A stretch of 64,000 nt of DNA from Rhodobacter capsulatus (GCF_005144475.1 NZ_SWJZ01000015.1:18234-82233); one strand, 5' to 3'; counted from the stretch's first letter, positions 16,697 through 28,405 are shown. Numbers and translations are program-made. The notes: generated by a model from the letters alone, not told the origin.

Positions 16697-17746
16697 TCAG
16701 ATCTCGACCGCCACCTTGCCCGAAGGCCGCGAACAGCAGGCCAGAATGTAGCCCGCGGCGATATCGTCTTCGGAGATGCCGCCGTTGTGCAGCATCTGCA
16801 CCTCGCCCGCGGTCTTTCGCACCTTGCAGGTGCCGCAAAGGCCAAAGTTGCACCCCGACGGGATGTTCAGCCCCGCCCGTTTCGCCGCCGCGAGCACGGT
16901 TTCGCCGGGCGTGCAGGCGGTGCTGACACCCGAGGCGGTGAAACTGATCTCGGCGGCCTCGGTCGCCTCGGGCACCGTTTCGGGCGCGGTCTCGGGCGGG
17001 CCGAAGCTTTCCTGATGATACTTCGCCATGTCGAAGCCCAGCGCCGCGAGGCTGTCCTTCACCCCGCGCATGAAGGGCTCGGGGCCGCAGCAGAACACCT
17101 CGCGGTCCAGATAGTCAGGCGCCATCAGCCCCAGCATGATCTGGTTGAGCCGCCCGCGAAAGCCGTGCCAGACGCTGAAAGGCTCGACCTCCTCGACGGT
17201 GAAGCGCAACTGCAACCCCGGCACCCGCGCGGCGAATTGTTCAAGGCGCGGCCGGAAGATGATGTCGGAGGGCCGCCGCGCCGCATGGACAAAGACGATG
17301 TCGGGCATCTCGCCGCTGTCCCAGGCCCAGGTGGTCATCGACATCATCGGCGTGATGCCGGAACCGGCCGAGATGAACAGGTATTTCCGCGCCGGATGCT
17401 GGCGCAGGCTGAAATCGCCCGCAGGCCCATGCGCCCGCAGCCGCATGCCCGGCTTCAACTGCTCGATCAGCCAGCGCGAGCCGACCGATCCGGGCTGCGC
17501 CTTCACCGTGACCGACAGCGACAGGGGCCGCGAGGGCGAGGACGAGATCGTATAGGTCCGGCTGACCGGCTGGCCCGGCACCGGCAGATCCAGCGTCAGG
17601 AATTGCCCGGGCAGGTAGTCGAACCACGCGCCCGAAGGCGCGCGGAAGGTGATCGTGGCGGTATCGGCGGTTTCGGGCACCACCATCGCGCATTCGAGCG
17701 GCTCGGCGTCACTCCACGGCGCGCTGGCCCAGTTGATCCGGCTCAT
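16697..17746 (-). CDS. Ferredoxin-NAD(P)H reductase partner of the Rieske oxygenase (GbcB-like)
   Basis: A 349-residue electron-transfer protein. An N-terminal FAD-binding domain (RTYTISSSPS, flavin loop) is followed by an NAD-binding domain (ISAGSGITPMMSM, CCGPEPFM) and a C-terminal plant-type 2Fe-2S domain (SGCNFGLCGTCKV with a later Cys in ILACCS). This is the layout of class IA oxygenase reductases such as glycine-betaine demethylase GbcB. Its start lies 5 bp from the stop of the upstream Rieske gene, so they form one transcript. It would pass NAD(P)H electrons to the Rieske centre. Confidence 0.85.
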   Translation of the reverse strand: MSRINWASAPWSDAEPLECAMVVPETADTATITFRAPSGAWFDYLPGQFLTLDLPVPGQPVSRTYTISSSPSRPLSLSVTVKAQPGSVGSRWLIEQLKPGMRLRAHGPAGDFSLRQHPARKYLFISAGSGITPMMSMTTWAWDSGEMPDIVFVHAARRPSDIIFRPRLEQFAARVPGLQLRFTVEEVEPFSVWHGFRGRLNQIMLGLMAPDYLDREVFCCGPEPFMRGVKDSLAALGFDMAKYHQESFGPPETAPETVPEATEAAEISFTASGVSTACTPGETVLAAAKRAGLNIPSGCNFGLCGTCKVRKTAGEVQMLHNGGISEDDIAAGYILACCSRPSGKVAVEI

Positions 17747-17750
17747 CGCA

Positions 17751-18986
17751 TCACTCCGCCGCCAGCGGCGGGTCGAGCCGCGCCTGAAGCGTGCCGCAAT
17801 ACCAGTCGACGAACTGGATCACGCCCTCTTCCTGCAGCGTCGAATAGGGGCCGGGCTCATAGGCGGGCGAGAGAATCCCGGCCTGATTTTCCTCGACCAC
17901 CTGCCGGTCCTCGTCATTCGTCGCCGTCCAGACCTCGGTCAACTCGGTCAGGTCGTAATCGACCCCCTCGACCGCATCGCCGGGCACAAGCCAGGTCGTC
18001 GTCACCTCGGTCTCGGTGGCCGAGATCGGCAGCACCCGGAAGACGATCGCATGATCGGCCAGGAAATGGTTCCAGGTGTTCGGATAGTGGAAGAAGAGCA
18101 GGCTTCCGGCATCGTTGAAGGGCATCTCGCCCAGCCGCTTGCCCTTGACCGCAGCCTTGGTGCTCATCGTGTAGCTTTCGGCGCCGTTGAGCAGCGGAAT
18201 GCGGGCCAGCCGCCATTGCATCTGCGGATGATGCACGAAGCGCGAGGGCAGACCCGCCGCCTCACACCGCGCCCAATGCGCCAGAATATCGGGGCTGGCG
18301 GCCTCGGGGCCCTCCATCGCGGTCATGCGCGGATTGTCGGAATAGGTCCGGCAGAGCGAGGGATGCGAGCCGCCGCAGTGATAGCATTCGCGGTTGTTCT
18401 CGATCACCAGCTTCCAGTTGCCCTTCTCGATGATGGTCGAGGTATGGGCGACGCGAGCCTGTTTCAGCCCGGCAGGCAGCAGATAGCGGCCCAGAGTGCC
18501 CGCCAGATCGGCGATGGCGGGCGGCACCTCGGCCAGACAGATGAAGACCATCCCGCCGATATCGACGCAATGCACCTTCTTCAACCCATGCGCGGCGGGG
18601 TTGAAATCTTCCTGCATGTCCTTGGCCCAGAGCAGTTTTCCGTCAAGGTCATAGGTCCATTGATGATAGGGGCAGACAAGCTTCGGGCTGTTGCCCATGG
18701 TCTTGGCGCAAAGCCGCTGGCCGCGATGGCGGCAGACGTTGTGAAAGGCGCGGATCATCCCATCGCCCCCGCGCACGAGGATCACCGGATAGGCCCCCAC
18801 CTGCAGCGTGGCGTAATCGCCCGGCTTGACCAATTGGCAGGCGGGAATGGCGAAGAGCCACTCGCGGTAGAAGACCTGCGTCAGATCGGTCTGAAAGATC
18901 CCCGGATCGCAGTAAAAGGGCTGCGGCAGGGAATGGTCCTTGCGCCGTGCGGCGAGCTGCGCACGGATGTCGGATGCGTTCGGCAT
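17751..18986 (-). CDS. Rieske aromatic-ring-hydroxylating-type monooxygenase (GbcA-like N-demethylase)
   Basis: An alpha subunit of 411 residues. The Rieske 2Fe-2S motif is CRHRGQRL...CPYHQW (C-x-H, then C-x2-H), and the mononuclear iron site is ENNRECYHCGGSHPSL. Overall similarity is to glycine-betaine monooxygenase GbcA and stachydrine demethylases, which remove N-methyl groups as formaldehyde. ATG 18986 is preferred (GAGG six bases upstream); a GTG at 18998 is an alternative. A cobalamin riboswitch ends 66 nt upstream, so B12 status should control it. Substrate (betaine, carnitine, stachydrine or other) is not proven by sequence. Confidence 0.8.
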   Translation of the reverse strand: MPNASDIRAQLAARRKDHSLPQPFYCDPGIFQTDLTQVFYREWLFAIPACQLVKPGDYATLQVGAYPVILVRGGDGMIRAFHNVCRHRGQRLCAKTMGNSPKLVCPYHQWTYDLDGKLLWAKDMQEDFNPAAHGLKKVHCVDIGGMVFICLAEVPPAIADLAGTLGRYLLPAGLKQARVAHTSTIIEKGNWKLVIENNRECYHCGGSHPSLCRTYSDNPRMTAMEGPEAASPDILAHWARCEAAGLPSRFVHHPQMQWRLARIPLLNGAESYTMSTKAAVKGKRLGEMPFNDAGSLLFFHYPNTWNHFLADHAIVFRVLPISATETEVTTTWLVPGDAVEGVDYDLTELTEVWTATNDEDRQVVEENQAGILSPAYEPGPYSTLQEEGVIQFVDWYCGTLQARLDPPLAAE

Positions 18987-19052
18987 CTTGCACCTCACTT
19001 GCCCCTGCCTCCCCGCAAGGGCTGGTTGGATGGATGAGCCCTTGGGCCCGGC

Positions 19053-19230
19053 GGTCTCGGGGCTGGTTTCCGGGCTTGCAAAGCGTGCTGTCGCACCCGG
19101 GCGCGGCCCCTTCCCGGACCCGGGGTCCAGTGGCCTTGCCGTCCCTCATTGCTTACCGTTGCGGGGGCAGCGCCGGTCTTGCACCGGCTTCCCAATTCTC
19201 CCGGCCTTGCGGACGGGCACCCTGAGGCCT
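19053..19230 (-). promoter_or_regulatory. Cobalamin (AdoCbl) riboswitch upstream of the Rieske oxygenase
   Basis: The reverse complement reads GGGAAGCCGGTGCAAGACCG, CTGCCCCCGCAACGGTAAG, GGCCACTGGA and a B12-box variant AGCCCGGAAACCAGCC. P1 can form between the 5' segment near 19219-19230 and the 3' end at 19053-19064 with two mismatches. It lies after the metH stop and before the Rieske gene on the same strand. The B12 box deviates from consensus at three positions, so affinity may be altered. Confidence 0.88.
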
Positions 19231-19298
19231 TCAGCCTGACAGATTGTCGCAGAGGGCGCGCGCCAAAAACGACGCGCTGTCCACGCTTTCAGACAGGA

Positions 19299-22025
19299 TC
19301 ACGCGGCCACCGAAGCGGCGGCGGGTGCGGCCGACCCCAGCACCGGGGCCAGCCAGCGCTGCACCTCGGACAAAGCCATACCCTTGCGCGCGGCGTAATC
19401 GGCGGCCTGATCCTGCTCAATGCGCGCCAGACCGAAATAATAGGCCTCCGGATGGCCGATATAGAGCCCCGAGACGGAAGAGCCGGGCCACATCGCCATG
19501 CTGTCGGTCAGCGTCACGCCGGTCGCGGCCTCGGCCCCAAGCAGCCGGAACAGCGTCAGCTTTTCGGTGTGGTCGGGCTGGGCCGGATAGCCGGGCGCGG
19601 GGCGGATGCCGCGATAGGGCTCGCCCATCAGCTGATCGGGGGCGAAGCTTTCCTCGGGCGCATAGCCCCAATAGTCGCGGCGCACCCGCTGATGCAGGGC
19701 TTCGGCCAGCGCCTCGGCGAACCGGTCGGCCAGCGCCTTGACCATGATCGCGGAATAATGGTCATTGGCGGCGTCGAACCGCGCGGCGATCTCGGCTTCC
19801 TCGGGGCCGGCGGTGACCACGAAACCGCCCAGATAATCGCGCACCGTGCCCGCAGGCGCGACGAAATCGGCCAAAGCCACATTCGGGCGGCCCTCGCGCT
19901 TGCCGGTCTGCTGGCGCAGGGTGAAGAAGGTGGCCAGATCCTCGGTGCGGTCCTCGCCGGTGTAAAGCCGGATATCGTCGCCCTGCGCATTCGCGGGCCA
20001 GAACCCCACCACGGCGCGCGGCGTGAACCAGCGTTCGGCAATGATCTGCGCCAGCATCGCCTGCGCATCGGCGAACAGCGACCGGGCGGCTTCGCCCTTT
20101 TGCGCGTCCTCCAGAATGCGCGGATAGACCCCCTTCAATTCCCAGGCGTGAAAGAACGGCGTCCAGTCGATGAACCGCGCCACCTCGGCCAGATCCCAGT
20201 CGTCAATCACGCGCGGGCCGAAAAACTGCGGCGCGGGAACGACATAGCCCGACCAGTCAAGCCGCAGCGCATTGGCCCGGGCCACGGCCAGCGGCAGCCG
20301 CACCTTGGCGGCATCGTCGCGGGCATGACGGGCGGCGATGTCGAGATAGTCCGCGCGGATCTGCGCCCGGGTGGCGTCCTTTTGCGTCGGGCTGAGCAGC
20401 GCCCCCACCACCCCCACCGCCCGGCTGGCATCGAGCACATAGACCGCCTGCCCGCGGCTGTAGGCGGGGGCGATCTTCACCGCCGTATGCACTTTCGACG
20501 TGGTCGCCCCGCCGATCAAAAGCGGAATGTCAAACCCCTCCCGCTCCATTTCCGCGGCCAGATGCACCATCTCGTCAAGGCTTGGCGTGATCAGCCCGGA
20601 AAGCCCGATCGCATCGACCTTTTCGGCCCGCGCGACCTCAAGGATCTTTTGAGGCGGCACCATCACGCCCAGATCGACGATCTCGTAATTGTTGCACGCC
20701 AGAACGACGCCGACGATGTTCTTGCCGATGTCATGCACATCGCCCTTGACCGTCGCCATCAGGATCTTGCCTGCGGTCTCGCGCCCTTCGCCGCCGCGCG
20801 CGGCCTTCTCGGCATCCATGTAGGGCAGCAGCACGGCGACCGCCTGTTTCATCACCCGCGCCGATTTCACCACCTGCGGCAGGAACATCTTGCCCGCGCC
20901 GAACAGGTCACCCACCACATTCATCCCCGCCATCAAGGGGCCTTCGATCACATGCAGCGGGCGTTCGGCCAGCTGCCTTGCGGCCTCGGTATCGGCCTCG
21001 ATGAACTCGGTGATGCCGTTCACCAGCGCATGTTCCAGCCGCTTGTCCACCGGCCAATCGCGCCAGGCCAGATCGCGGGTCTTTTCCTCCCGCGCGCCGC
21101 CGCGAAACTTTTCCGCCACCTCCAGCATCCGCTCGGTCGCGGTGCCGCCCGCTTTCGGCGCGCGGTTGAGCACCACATCCTCGCAGGCCTCGCGCAGCTC
21201 GGGGTCGATCTGGTCGTAAACCACCAGCTGCCCGGCATTGACGATGCCCATATCCATCCCCGCGCGGATGGCGTGGAACAGAAACACCGCATGCATCGCC
21301 GCGCGCACCGGTTCGTTGCCGCGAAAACTGAACGACAGGTTCGACACCCCGCCCGAGACATGGGCATGGGGCAGATTGGCCCGGATCCAGCGCGTGGCCT
21401 CGATGAAATCGACGCCGTAATTGTCGTGTTCCTCGATCCCCGTCGCCACGGCGAAGACGTTCGGGTCAAAGATGATGTCCTCGGGCGGAAAGCCGATCTC
21501 CTCGACCAGAATGCGATAGGCCCGGGCGCAGATGCTGGTCTTGCGGGCGAAACTGTCGGCCTGCCCCTGTTCGTCAAAGGCCATCACCACCACCGCCGCG
21601 CCATAGGCAAGGCAGAGCGCCGCGTGATGGCGGAAGATCTCCTCGCCCTCCTTGAGGCTGATCGAATTGACGACGGGCTTGCCCTGCACGCATTTCAGCC
21701 CGGCCTCGATCACCTCCCATTTCGAGCTGTCGATCATCAGCGGCACCCGGGCGATGTCGGGCTCGGCGGCGAGCAGGTTGAGAAAGGCGACCATCGCCGC
21801 CTGACTGTCGATCAGCCCCTCGTCCATGTTGATGTCAAGGATCTGCGCGCCGTTTTCCACCTGATCGCGCGCCACATCGAGCGCGGCAGCATAGTCCCGC
21901 GCCACGATCATCTTGCGGAAGCGGGCCGAGCCGGTGACGTTGGTCCGCTCGCCGATGTTCACAAACGGAATATCGGGCGTAAGCGTGAAGGGCTCCAGCC
22001 CCGACAGGCGCAGATAACGGCTCAT
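19299..22025 (-). CDS. metH: Methionine synthase, B12-dependent: folate, cap, cobalamin and reactivation domains
   Basis: A 908-residue protein equivalent to E. coli MetH from about residue 350 on. It opens with [20 protein letters not shown] and the pterin-binding domain ([19 protein letters not shown]). Next come the cap domain (EVIEGPL-like region), the cobalamin domain with lower-ligand His (GDVHDIGKN) and the S-loop ([14 protein letters not shown]). The AdoMet-dependent reactivation domain follows ([20 protein letters not shown]). The homocysteine module is on the separate upstream ORF, overlapping by 4 nt (ATGA). Together they transfer methyl from methyltetrahydrofolate to homocysteine. 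Every domain motif looks intact. Confidence 0.95.
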   Translation of the reverse strand: MSRYLRLSGLEPFTLTPDIPFVNIGERTNVTGSARFRKMIVARDYAAALDVARDQVENGAQILDINMDEGLIDSQAAMVAFLNLLAAEPDIARVPLMIDSSKWEVIEAGLKCVQGKPVVNSISLKEGEEIFRHHAALCLAYGAAVVVMAFDEQGQADSFARKTSICARAYRILVEEIGFPPEDIIFDPNVFAVATGIEEHDNYGVDFIEATRWIRANLPHAHVSGGVSNLSFSFRGNEPVRAAMHAVFLFHAIRAGMDMGIVNAGQLVVYDQIDPELREACEDVVLNRAPKAGGTATERMLEVAEKFRGGAREEKTRDLAWRDWPVDKRLEHALVNGITEFIEADTEAARQLAERPLHVIEGPLMAGMNVVGDLFGAGKMFLPQVVKSARVMKQAVAVLLPYMDAEKAARGGEGRETAGKILMATVKGDVHDIGKNIVGVVLACNNYEIVDLGVMVPPQKILEVARAEKVDAIGLSGLITPSLDEMVHLAAEMEREGFDIPLLIGGATTSKVHTAVKIAPAYSRGQAVYVLDASRAVGVVGALLSPTQKDATRAQIRADYLDIAARHARDDAAKVRLPLAVARANALRLDWSGYVVPAPQFFGPRVIDDWDLAEVARFIDWTPFFHAWELKGVYPRILEDAQKGEAARSLFADAQAMLAQIIAERWFTPRAVVGFWPANAQGDDIRLYTGEDRTEDLATFFTLRQQTGKREGRPNVALADFVAPAGTVRDYLGGFVVTAGPEEAEIAARFDAANDHYSAIMVKALADRFAEALAEALHQRVRRDYWGYAPEESFAPDQLMGEPYRGIRPAPGYPAQPDHTEKLTLFRLLGAEAATGVTLTDSMAMWPGSSVSGLYIGHPEAYYFGLARIEQDQAADYAARKGMALSEVQRWLAPVLGSAAPAAASVAA

Positions 22026-23059
22026 GGCAGGGCCCTCGGCGGGAAAGATTGCACGGCGTTTGCGATGGCGCGGATGTGATCGGGCGTGGTGCCGCAGCAG
22101 CCACCCACCACATTCACCAGCCCCTCGCGGGCGAAGTCGGCCACCTGCGCGGCGGTCTGGTCGGGGGTTTCGTCATATTGGCCAAAGGCATTCGGCAGCC
22201 CGGCATTGGGATAGGCGCAGATCGCGCAGCTGGCCACGCCCGCGAGTTCCGCCAGATGCGGGCGCATGGCGCTTGCCCCCAAAGCGCAGTTCAGCCCGAC
22301 GGTGAAGGGCCGGGCATGGGCCACGGAATGCCAGAATGCGGTCGGCGTCTGCCCCGACAGCGTGCGCCCCGAAGCATCGGTGATCGTGCCGGAAATCATC
22401 ACCGGCAACCGCTCGCCGCGCTCGGCAAAGGCTTCGAAACAGGCAAAGATCGCCGCCTTGGCGTTGAGCGTGTCAAAGATCGTCTCGATCAGCAGGATAT
22501 CGGCGCCGCCCGCGATCAACCCGCGCAGCTGCTGGCCGTAAGCCGTGCGCAGATCGTCGAAGGTGACGGCGCGGTAGCCCGGGTCGTTCACATCGGGCGA
22601 GAGCGAGGCGGTGCGGTTCGTCGGCCCCACGGCGCCCGCGACGAAGCGGCGCCGCCCATCGGTGGCCTCGGCGCGGTCCATCGCCGCCCGCGCCACCCGC
22701 GCCCCCGCCGCGTTCAGATCGAACACCGCGCCTTCCAGCCCGTAATCGGCCTGCGCGATGGTGGTGGCGGAAAAGGTGTTGGTCTCGACGATATCCGCCC
22801 CCGCCATCGCATAGCGGAAATGGATCTCCTCGATGGCCTCGGGTTGGGTCAGCACCAGCAGATCGTTGTTGCCCTTTTGCGGATGATCCGTCGCGTGACG
22901 ACAGGCGCAGCCCGAGCCATGGCCCAGAAAGTCGTCTTCGCTCAGGCCAAGCTGCTGGATCTGGGTGCCCATGGCCCCGTCAAGGATCAGGATCCTTTCG
23001 CGAGAAAGGGCGTCAAGCTCGGCATAGGCCGGCGATCGGGGCAAGTTTTGGGTCACCAT
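22022..23059 (-). CDS. Methionine synthase homocysteine-binding module (split MetH)
   Basis: A 345-residue barrel equivalent to the N-terminal domain of MetH. Zinc cysteines occur in GLNCALG and [10 protein letters not shown], and the N-terminal [13 protein letters not shown] is diagnostic. ATG 23059 is chosen because GGAG lies 6 bases upstream; a longer frame from 23101 adds 14 atypical residues. Its stop overlaps the start of the folate/B12 ORF in an ATGA, so the two halves should be made in equal amounts. The break lies at the linker before RLSGLEP. No cobalamin or SAM riboswitch was found upstream of this ORF. Confidence 0.9.
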   Translation of the reverse strand: MVTQNLPRSPAYAELDALSRERILILDGAMGTQIQQLGLSEDDFLGHGSGCACRHATDHPQKGNNDLLVLTQPEAIEEIHFRYAMAGADIVETNTFSATTIAQADYGLEGAVFDLNAAGARVARAAMDRAEATDGRRRFVAGAVGPTNRTASLSPDVNDPGYRAVTFDDLRTAYGQQLRGLIAGGADILLIETIFDTLNAKAAIFACFEAFAERGERLPVMISGTITDASGRTLSGQTPTAFWHSVAHARPFTVGLNCALGASAMRPHLAELAGVASCAICAYPNAGLPNAFGQYDETPDQTAAQVADFAREGLVNVVGGCCGTTPDHIRAIANAVQSFPPRALP

Positions 23060-23248
23060 CACAGTCTCCGCAGGACGCCGAGCAGATAGACCACAAGTCA
23101 TCTCGCATCAAATTCATATTCGTCAGCACGATTATGAAATAATTTCATGTCCGCAACTTGCGGAGGTTCCGGAGCGCAGGCCATGCCGGTCGCAGCAGGG
23201 GTTCAACGCGACGCGGCCATGGCTGCGGGGCCCGGCGCGGCGTCGACG

Positions 23249-23545
23249 TTTGGCCCTGCTTCGGCGGGCGGAATATTCCCGATCGGCTTGGGCAGGCGGC
23301 GATTGTTGAACCCGTCGAGTCATTCGAGCGTTGCAAAGGCGACGGCCTCGAAGCCGCGCCACGGGCCGCGACGATAGAGGACCTCGGCCTTGAAGATGTG
23401 GGGGGCATGGCCCCGGTGGGCCGCACAAGCCGCGAAAGGGGGGATCGTCCTGGCCACCGAAGGGTCGATGCCGACCTTGGCCAGCCGCCCGATGTCTTTG
23501 ATCGACAGCGATTGCGCTCCGCGGTCGGAATGATGGACCAGCCCC
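23249..23545 (-). pseudogene. IS3-family transposase OrfB C-terminal remnant
   Basis: The minus strand encodes LVHHSDRGAQSLSIKDIGRL, then HIFKAEVLYRRGPWRGFEAV and FNNRRLPKPIGNIPPAEA. These match the C-terminal integrase core of IS3-family OrfB (HSDRG...YVS; KAEVIHRRGPWRSFEAVE; WFNNRRLLEPIGNIPPAEA). The Trp of the usual EWVDWFN is a stop here (TGA, plus-strand tca at 23320-23322). The region around the catalytic DNALAE motif is scrambled by indels. No terminal inverted repeats were identified. Confidence 0.75.
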
Positions 23546-23579
23546 GGCGCGGGGGGCGAGCCTTCTCAAGGCCTCAAAC

Positions 23580-23741
23580 CTGCCACTGACGGAAATAGCG
23601 GCGGCCGCGCGGCGCCTCGTCAAGGAAAGCGGTGAAATGCCGCCCGACGAGATGACACGGGCGATCGCGCGTCTGTTGGGATTCCAACGTGTCGGAACCG
23701 ATCTGGCGCAGGCGATCGGGGAGGTGCTGGAGAGCCTGTGA
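23580..23741 (+). pseudogene. C-terminal remnant resembling a DUF3320-type helicase tail
   Basis: An open frame without a start reads LPLTEIAAAARRLVKESGEM, later TRAIARLLGFQRVGTDLAQAI, and ends at TGA 23739-23741. This resembles the DUF3320 domain (IHVEEVARRVARLFGLQRVG-like) that ends large DUF4011/AAA helicases often found in defence or accessory regions. Only about 53 codons survive and the 5' part is replaced by the IS3 remnant. The assignment is by eye. Confidence 0.45.
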
Positions 23742-23798
23742 CGGCCGCAAAATCAGGTTCGGTCGGACACAAGGAATCTGCCCGATGGGCTTCCTGCA

Positions 23799-23821
23799 GG
23801 CCCCCGCCTGAAAAGGGGGCC
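23799..23821. terminator. GC-rich stem-loop downstream of the NDUFS4-family gene
   Basis: GGCCCCC (23799-23805) and GGGGGCC (23815-23821) form a 7-bp stem with a 9-nt loop. It sits about 95 bp past the stop of the minus-strand NDUFS4-family gene and 57 bp past the helicase remnant. There is no clear U-run, so the terminator role is tentative. Confidence 0.35.
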
Positions 23822-23914
23822 GGGTGCGCGATGCGGAAATCAAGATATGGAAAGGGCACCCATCGGGCGCCCAATATGTAGACCTCGGTGAGAACTCTAG
23901 TCTTTTCTACACCC

Positions 23915-24226
23915 TCAATGCGTCCAGTTTGCCCGGCGGTTCGTCGCGAAATTCTCGCCGTAGCCCATCGGCCGGATGTTGACCGAGCGCTTGTGACCCT
24001 CGGTCACCGTGTAGTCCAGACCCCGCGCCTTGGCGAAAGCCTCCGCCGCCGCGCGGCTGTCGAACTTCAGACGCACCTGCGCCTGGGTGTCGTCCGTGCC
24101 CGTCCAGCCCATCAGCGGGTCCAGATTGCGGGCATCGGCCTGCAGAAAATCAAGATACCAGAGCTTCGTTTTCGCCTGACCGGATTGCATGGCATTGCGG
24201 GCCGGTTGGTAGATGCGTGCGCGCAT
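23915..24226 (-). CDS. NDUFS4-family complex I accessory subunit (ETC complex I subunit conserved region)
   Basis: A 103-residue protein matching the alphaproteobacterial/mitochondrial NDUFS4 (18-kDa, AQDQ) family: [17 protein letters not shown] at the N-terminus, [20 protein letters not shown] in the middle, and [14 protein letters not shown] near the end. Members bind NADH:ubiquinone oxidoreductase at the peripheral arm. It is monocistronic and distant from any nuo genes in this window, which is usual for this accessory subunit. The C-terminus is intact and ends RRANWTH. Confidence 0.88.
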   Translation of the reverse strand: MRARIYQPARNAMQSGQAKTKLWYLDFLQADARNLDPLMGWTGTDDTQAQVRLKFDSRAAAEAFAKARGLDYTVTEGHKRSVNIRPMGYGENFATNRRANWTH

Positions 24227-24593
24227 GGGATCCCCCTTTGTCTTGCCCCAGTCCTAGGCCGATCCGACAAAAAATTCAAGCTCTGCATACAATGGTGTGC
24301 AGAAGGCGACGCGACGTTGACCGATCCGGCAGGGGTTTGGGATCTGCGGGAAGGGGTGCTACCGGCCGGGCTTGGGGAGCGAGGGGTGGGGGTGGTGCCC
24401 CGGCCGGTAGCCAATCGCTGCTTGCCTGAACAATATGCGAACACGCGCGATCAAAAGCAAGCGCAAAATATCCATAAGGTCATGTTTTGCATCGAAAAAA
24501 TACGTCCACGCCTTAACCTTCGCTTAACATCTGCAGCAATCCCTTGAAAGAGAACGAAAAGGGACCGACATTGGGGCGGATCAAGGAGGCCCC
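24227..24593. other. Intergenic region between the NDUFS4-family gene and uvrB
   Basis: This 367-bp divergent region holds a 13-bp perfect inverted repeat (24358-24411), an AT-richer stretch at about 24430-24530 likely to contain the uvrB promoter, and the uvrB ribosome site. No ORF or RNA gene was recognised, and no convincing alphaproteobacterial LexA box. Confidence 0.5.
24358..24411. repeat. 13-bp perfect inverted repeat with 28-nt loop
   Basis: GCTACCGGCCGGG (24358-24370) and CCCGGCCGGTAGC (24399-24411) are exact reverse complements around a G-rich loop. It lies about 130 bp upstream of the NDUFS4-family start and 180 bp upstream of uvrB. It could be a cis-regulatory hairpin or a transcriptional insulator; function unknown. 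Confidence 0.5.
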
Positions 24594-26777
<2,184 letters not shown>

Positions 26778-26786
26778 CCCCCTGCC

Positions 26787-28091
26787 CTAGCGGCCGACGC
26801 TGACATAGCCCTCGAAGCCCGCCTTTTTCGCATCCCTGGCGGAATAGATGTTGCGCAGATCGGCCATGCGGGGCGTGGTCATCTTCTTTGCCAGTTTCTT
26901 CAGATCGAGGGCGCGGAATTCGTTCCACTCGGTCAGCAGCACCAGGCAATCGGCCTTCTGCGCCGCCTTGTAGGCATCGTCCATCCAATGCACGCCGGGC
27001 AGCATCTGCTGCGCCTCGCGCATGCCCTGCGGATCGACGGCGCGCACCTTCGCCCCCGCCCCGATCAGCGCGGGCACGATCGTCAAGGACGGCGCGTCGC
27101 GCATGTCATCGGTGTTGGGCTTGAAGGTAACCCCCAGAACGGTAATGGTTTTGCCATTCACCGAGCCGTCGCACAGATCGACGATCTTGTCGATCATCCG
27201 CCGCTTCACCTCGTCATTGACCTTGATCACCGTCTCGGTGATCTGCATCGGCACGGCGTGATCCTGCCCCATCCGCGCCAGCGCCTGCGTATCCTTGGGG
27301 AAGCACGAGCCGCCATAGCCCGGCCCGGCATGCAGGAACTTGTTGCCGATCCGGCCATCCAGCCCCATGCCGCGCGCCACTTCCTTGACATCGGCGCCGA
27401 CCTTTTCGCACAGCCGCGCGATCTCGTTGATGAAGGTGATCTTCGTCGCCAGGAAGGCGTTGGCGGCGTATTTGATCATCTCGGCGGTTTCCAGATCGGT
27501 GTAAAGCACCGGGAATTCGCGCAGGAAGAGCGGCCGGTAGACCTCGCCCATCACCTCTTTCGCCCGCTCCGAGGAAACGCCGACCACCACCCGGTCGGGA
27601 CGCATGAAATCGTCGATCGCCGCGCCCTCGCGCAGGAATTCCGGGTTCGAGGCGACGTCGAATTCCGCCTCCGGCCGGGCCTTGCGGATCACCTGTTTCA
27701 CCGCGCGGTTGGTGCCGACAGGCACCGTCGATTTCGTCACCACCACAGTGTAGCCGGTCAGCGCCGCGGCGATTTCTTCGGCCGCCGCCATCACATAGCG
27801 CAGATCGGCATGGCCGTCGCCGCGCCGCGTCGGCGTGCCCACCGCGATGAAGACCGCCGCCGCGCCATCGACCGCCGCCGCCAGATCGCCGGTGAACGAC
27901 AGCCGCCCCGCCGCCACGTTCTTCGCCATCAGCGCGTCCAGGCCGGGCTCGTAAATCGGCACCTCGCCCTGCAACAGGCGCTCGATCTTGGCCGGATCCT
28001 TGTCGACGCAGACCACGTCATGCCCGAAATCGGAAAAGCAGACCCCGGACACCAAACCGACATAGCCGGTGCCGATCATCGCAATCTTCAT
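26787..28091 (-). CDS. UDP-glucose 6-dehydrogenase
   Basis: Oxidises UDP-glucose to UDP-glucuronate, a precursor for acidic exopolysaccharide. 434 residues from the ATG at 28091 (gaaaggac upstream); the longer frame to 28286 is not supported. NAD-binding GTGYVGLVSGVCFSDFGH is at the N-terminus, the catalytic Cys is in GPGYGGSCFPKDT, and a C-terminal UDP-binding domain includes VLGVTFKPNTDDMRDAPS. It neighbours the secreted small protein and the yjbHF pair, all consistent with a polysaccharide locus. Confidence 0.95.
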   Translation of the reverse strand: MKIAMIGTGYVGLVSGVCFSDFGHDVVCVDKDPAKIERLLQGEVPIYEPGLDALMAKNVAAGRLSFTGDLAAAVDGAAAVFIAVGTPTRRGDGHADLRYVMAAAEEIAAALTGYTVVVTKSTVPVGTNRAVKQVIRKARPEAEFDVASNPEFLREGAAIDDFMRPDRVVVGVSSERAKEVMGEVYRPLFLREFPVLYTDLETAEMIKYAANAFLATKITFINEIARLCEKVGADVKEVARGMGLDGRIGNKFLHAGPGYGGSCFPKDTQALARMGQDHAVPMQITETVIKVNDEVKRRMIDKIVDLCDGSVNGKTITVLGVTFKPNTDDMRDAPSLTIVPALIGAGAKVRAVDPQGMREAQQMLPGVHWMDDAYKAAQKADCLVLLTEWNEFRALDLKKLAKKMTTPRMADLRNIYSARDAKKAGFEGYVSVGR

Positions 28092-28405
28092 CGCAAGTCC
28101 TTTCGTCGTGACATGGCAAAATTCGATGCCCCAAGGCACGAAGTCAATCCGCCCCTTGTCAAGCCGCGGCGAAAGTTTGCAACTGGCCGGAAAACGGCGC
28201 CTTTTTGCACCCTTTGCAGAGCGCTGCAGGCGCGATGCCGCCGTGCAGCATCCAATCGCCCGCAAGGGGGTGCGAAAGTGCAACACTTTGGGGGACCCTT
28301 ATGGAACCGGTCAAGAATTCCCCTTTGCATTTAGCGGCTCATATGCTTTTCTCGCCATGATGCTGCCGGGCTTGGCGGCTCTCTACAGCAATGACGGAGA
28401 TTGAC
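28092..28405. other. Divergent promoter region of ugd and the small secreted protein gene
   Basis: 314 bp with no ORF of its own. It presumably carries both divergent promoters. Several TTTGCA-like words occur (near 28203 and 28324), but none makes a convincing operator. A GGAGA ribosome site lies just ahead of the small gene at 28406. Confidence 0.4.

Larger units (their letters stand above)
23060..23914. other. Gene-poor scar between metH and the NDUFS4-family gene
   Basis: About 850 bp without an intact gene. It contains an IS3-type transposase remnant (23249-23545, minus), the C-terminal tail of a DUF3320-type helicase (23580-23741, plus) and a GC stem-loop (23799-23821). The AT-rich stretch at about 23100-23150 probably carries the metH promoter. 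No tRNA or complete ORF was recognised. Confidence 0.6.

Noticed and set aside
23060..23160. Riboswitch upstream of metH
   Set aside because: No B12 box, CTGCCCCCGCAACTG core, or SAM-II-like pseudoknot sequence could be found; only an AT-rich promoter-like stretch.
24540..24593. Possible LexA box upstream of uvrB
   Set aside because: A GAAC occurs, but the second half-site at N7 is GACC, not GAAC. This is insufficient for the alphaproteobacterial consensus.
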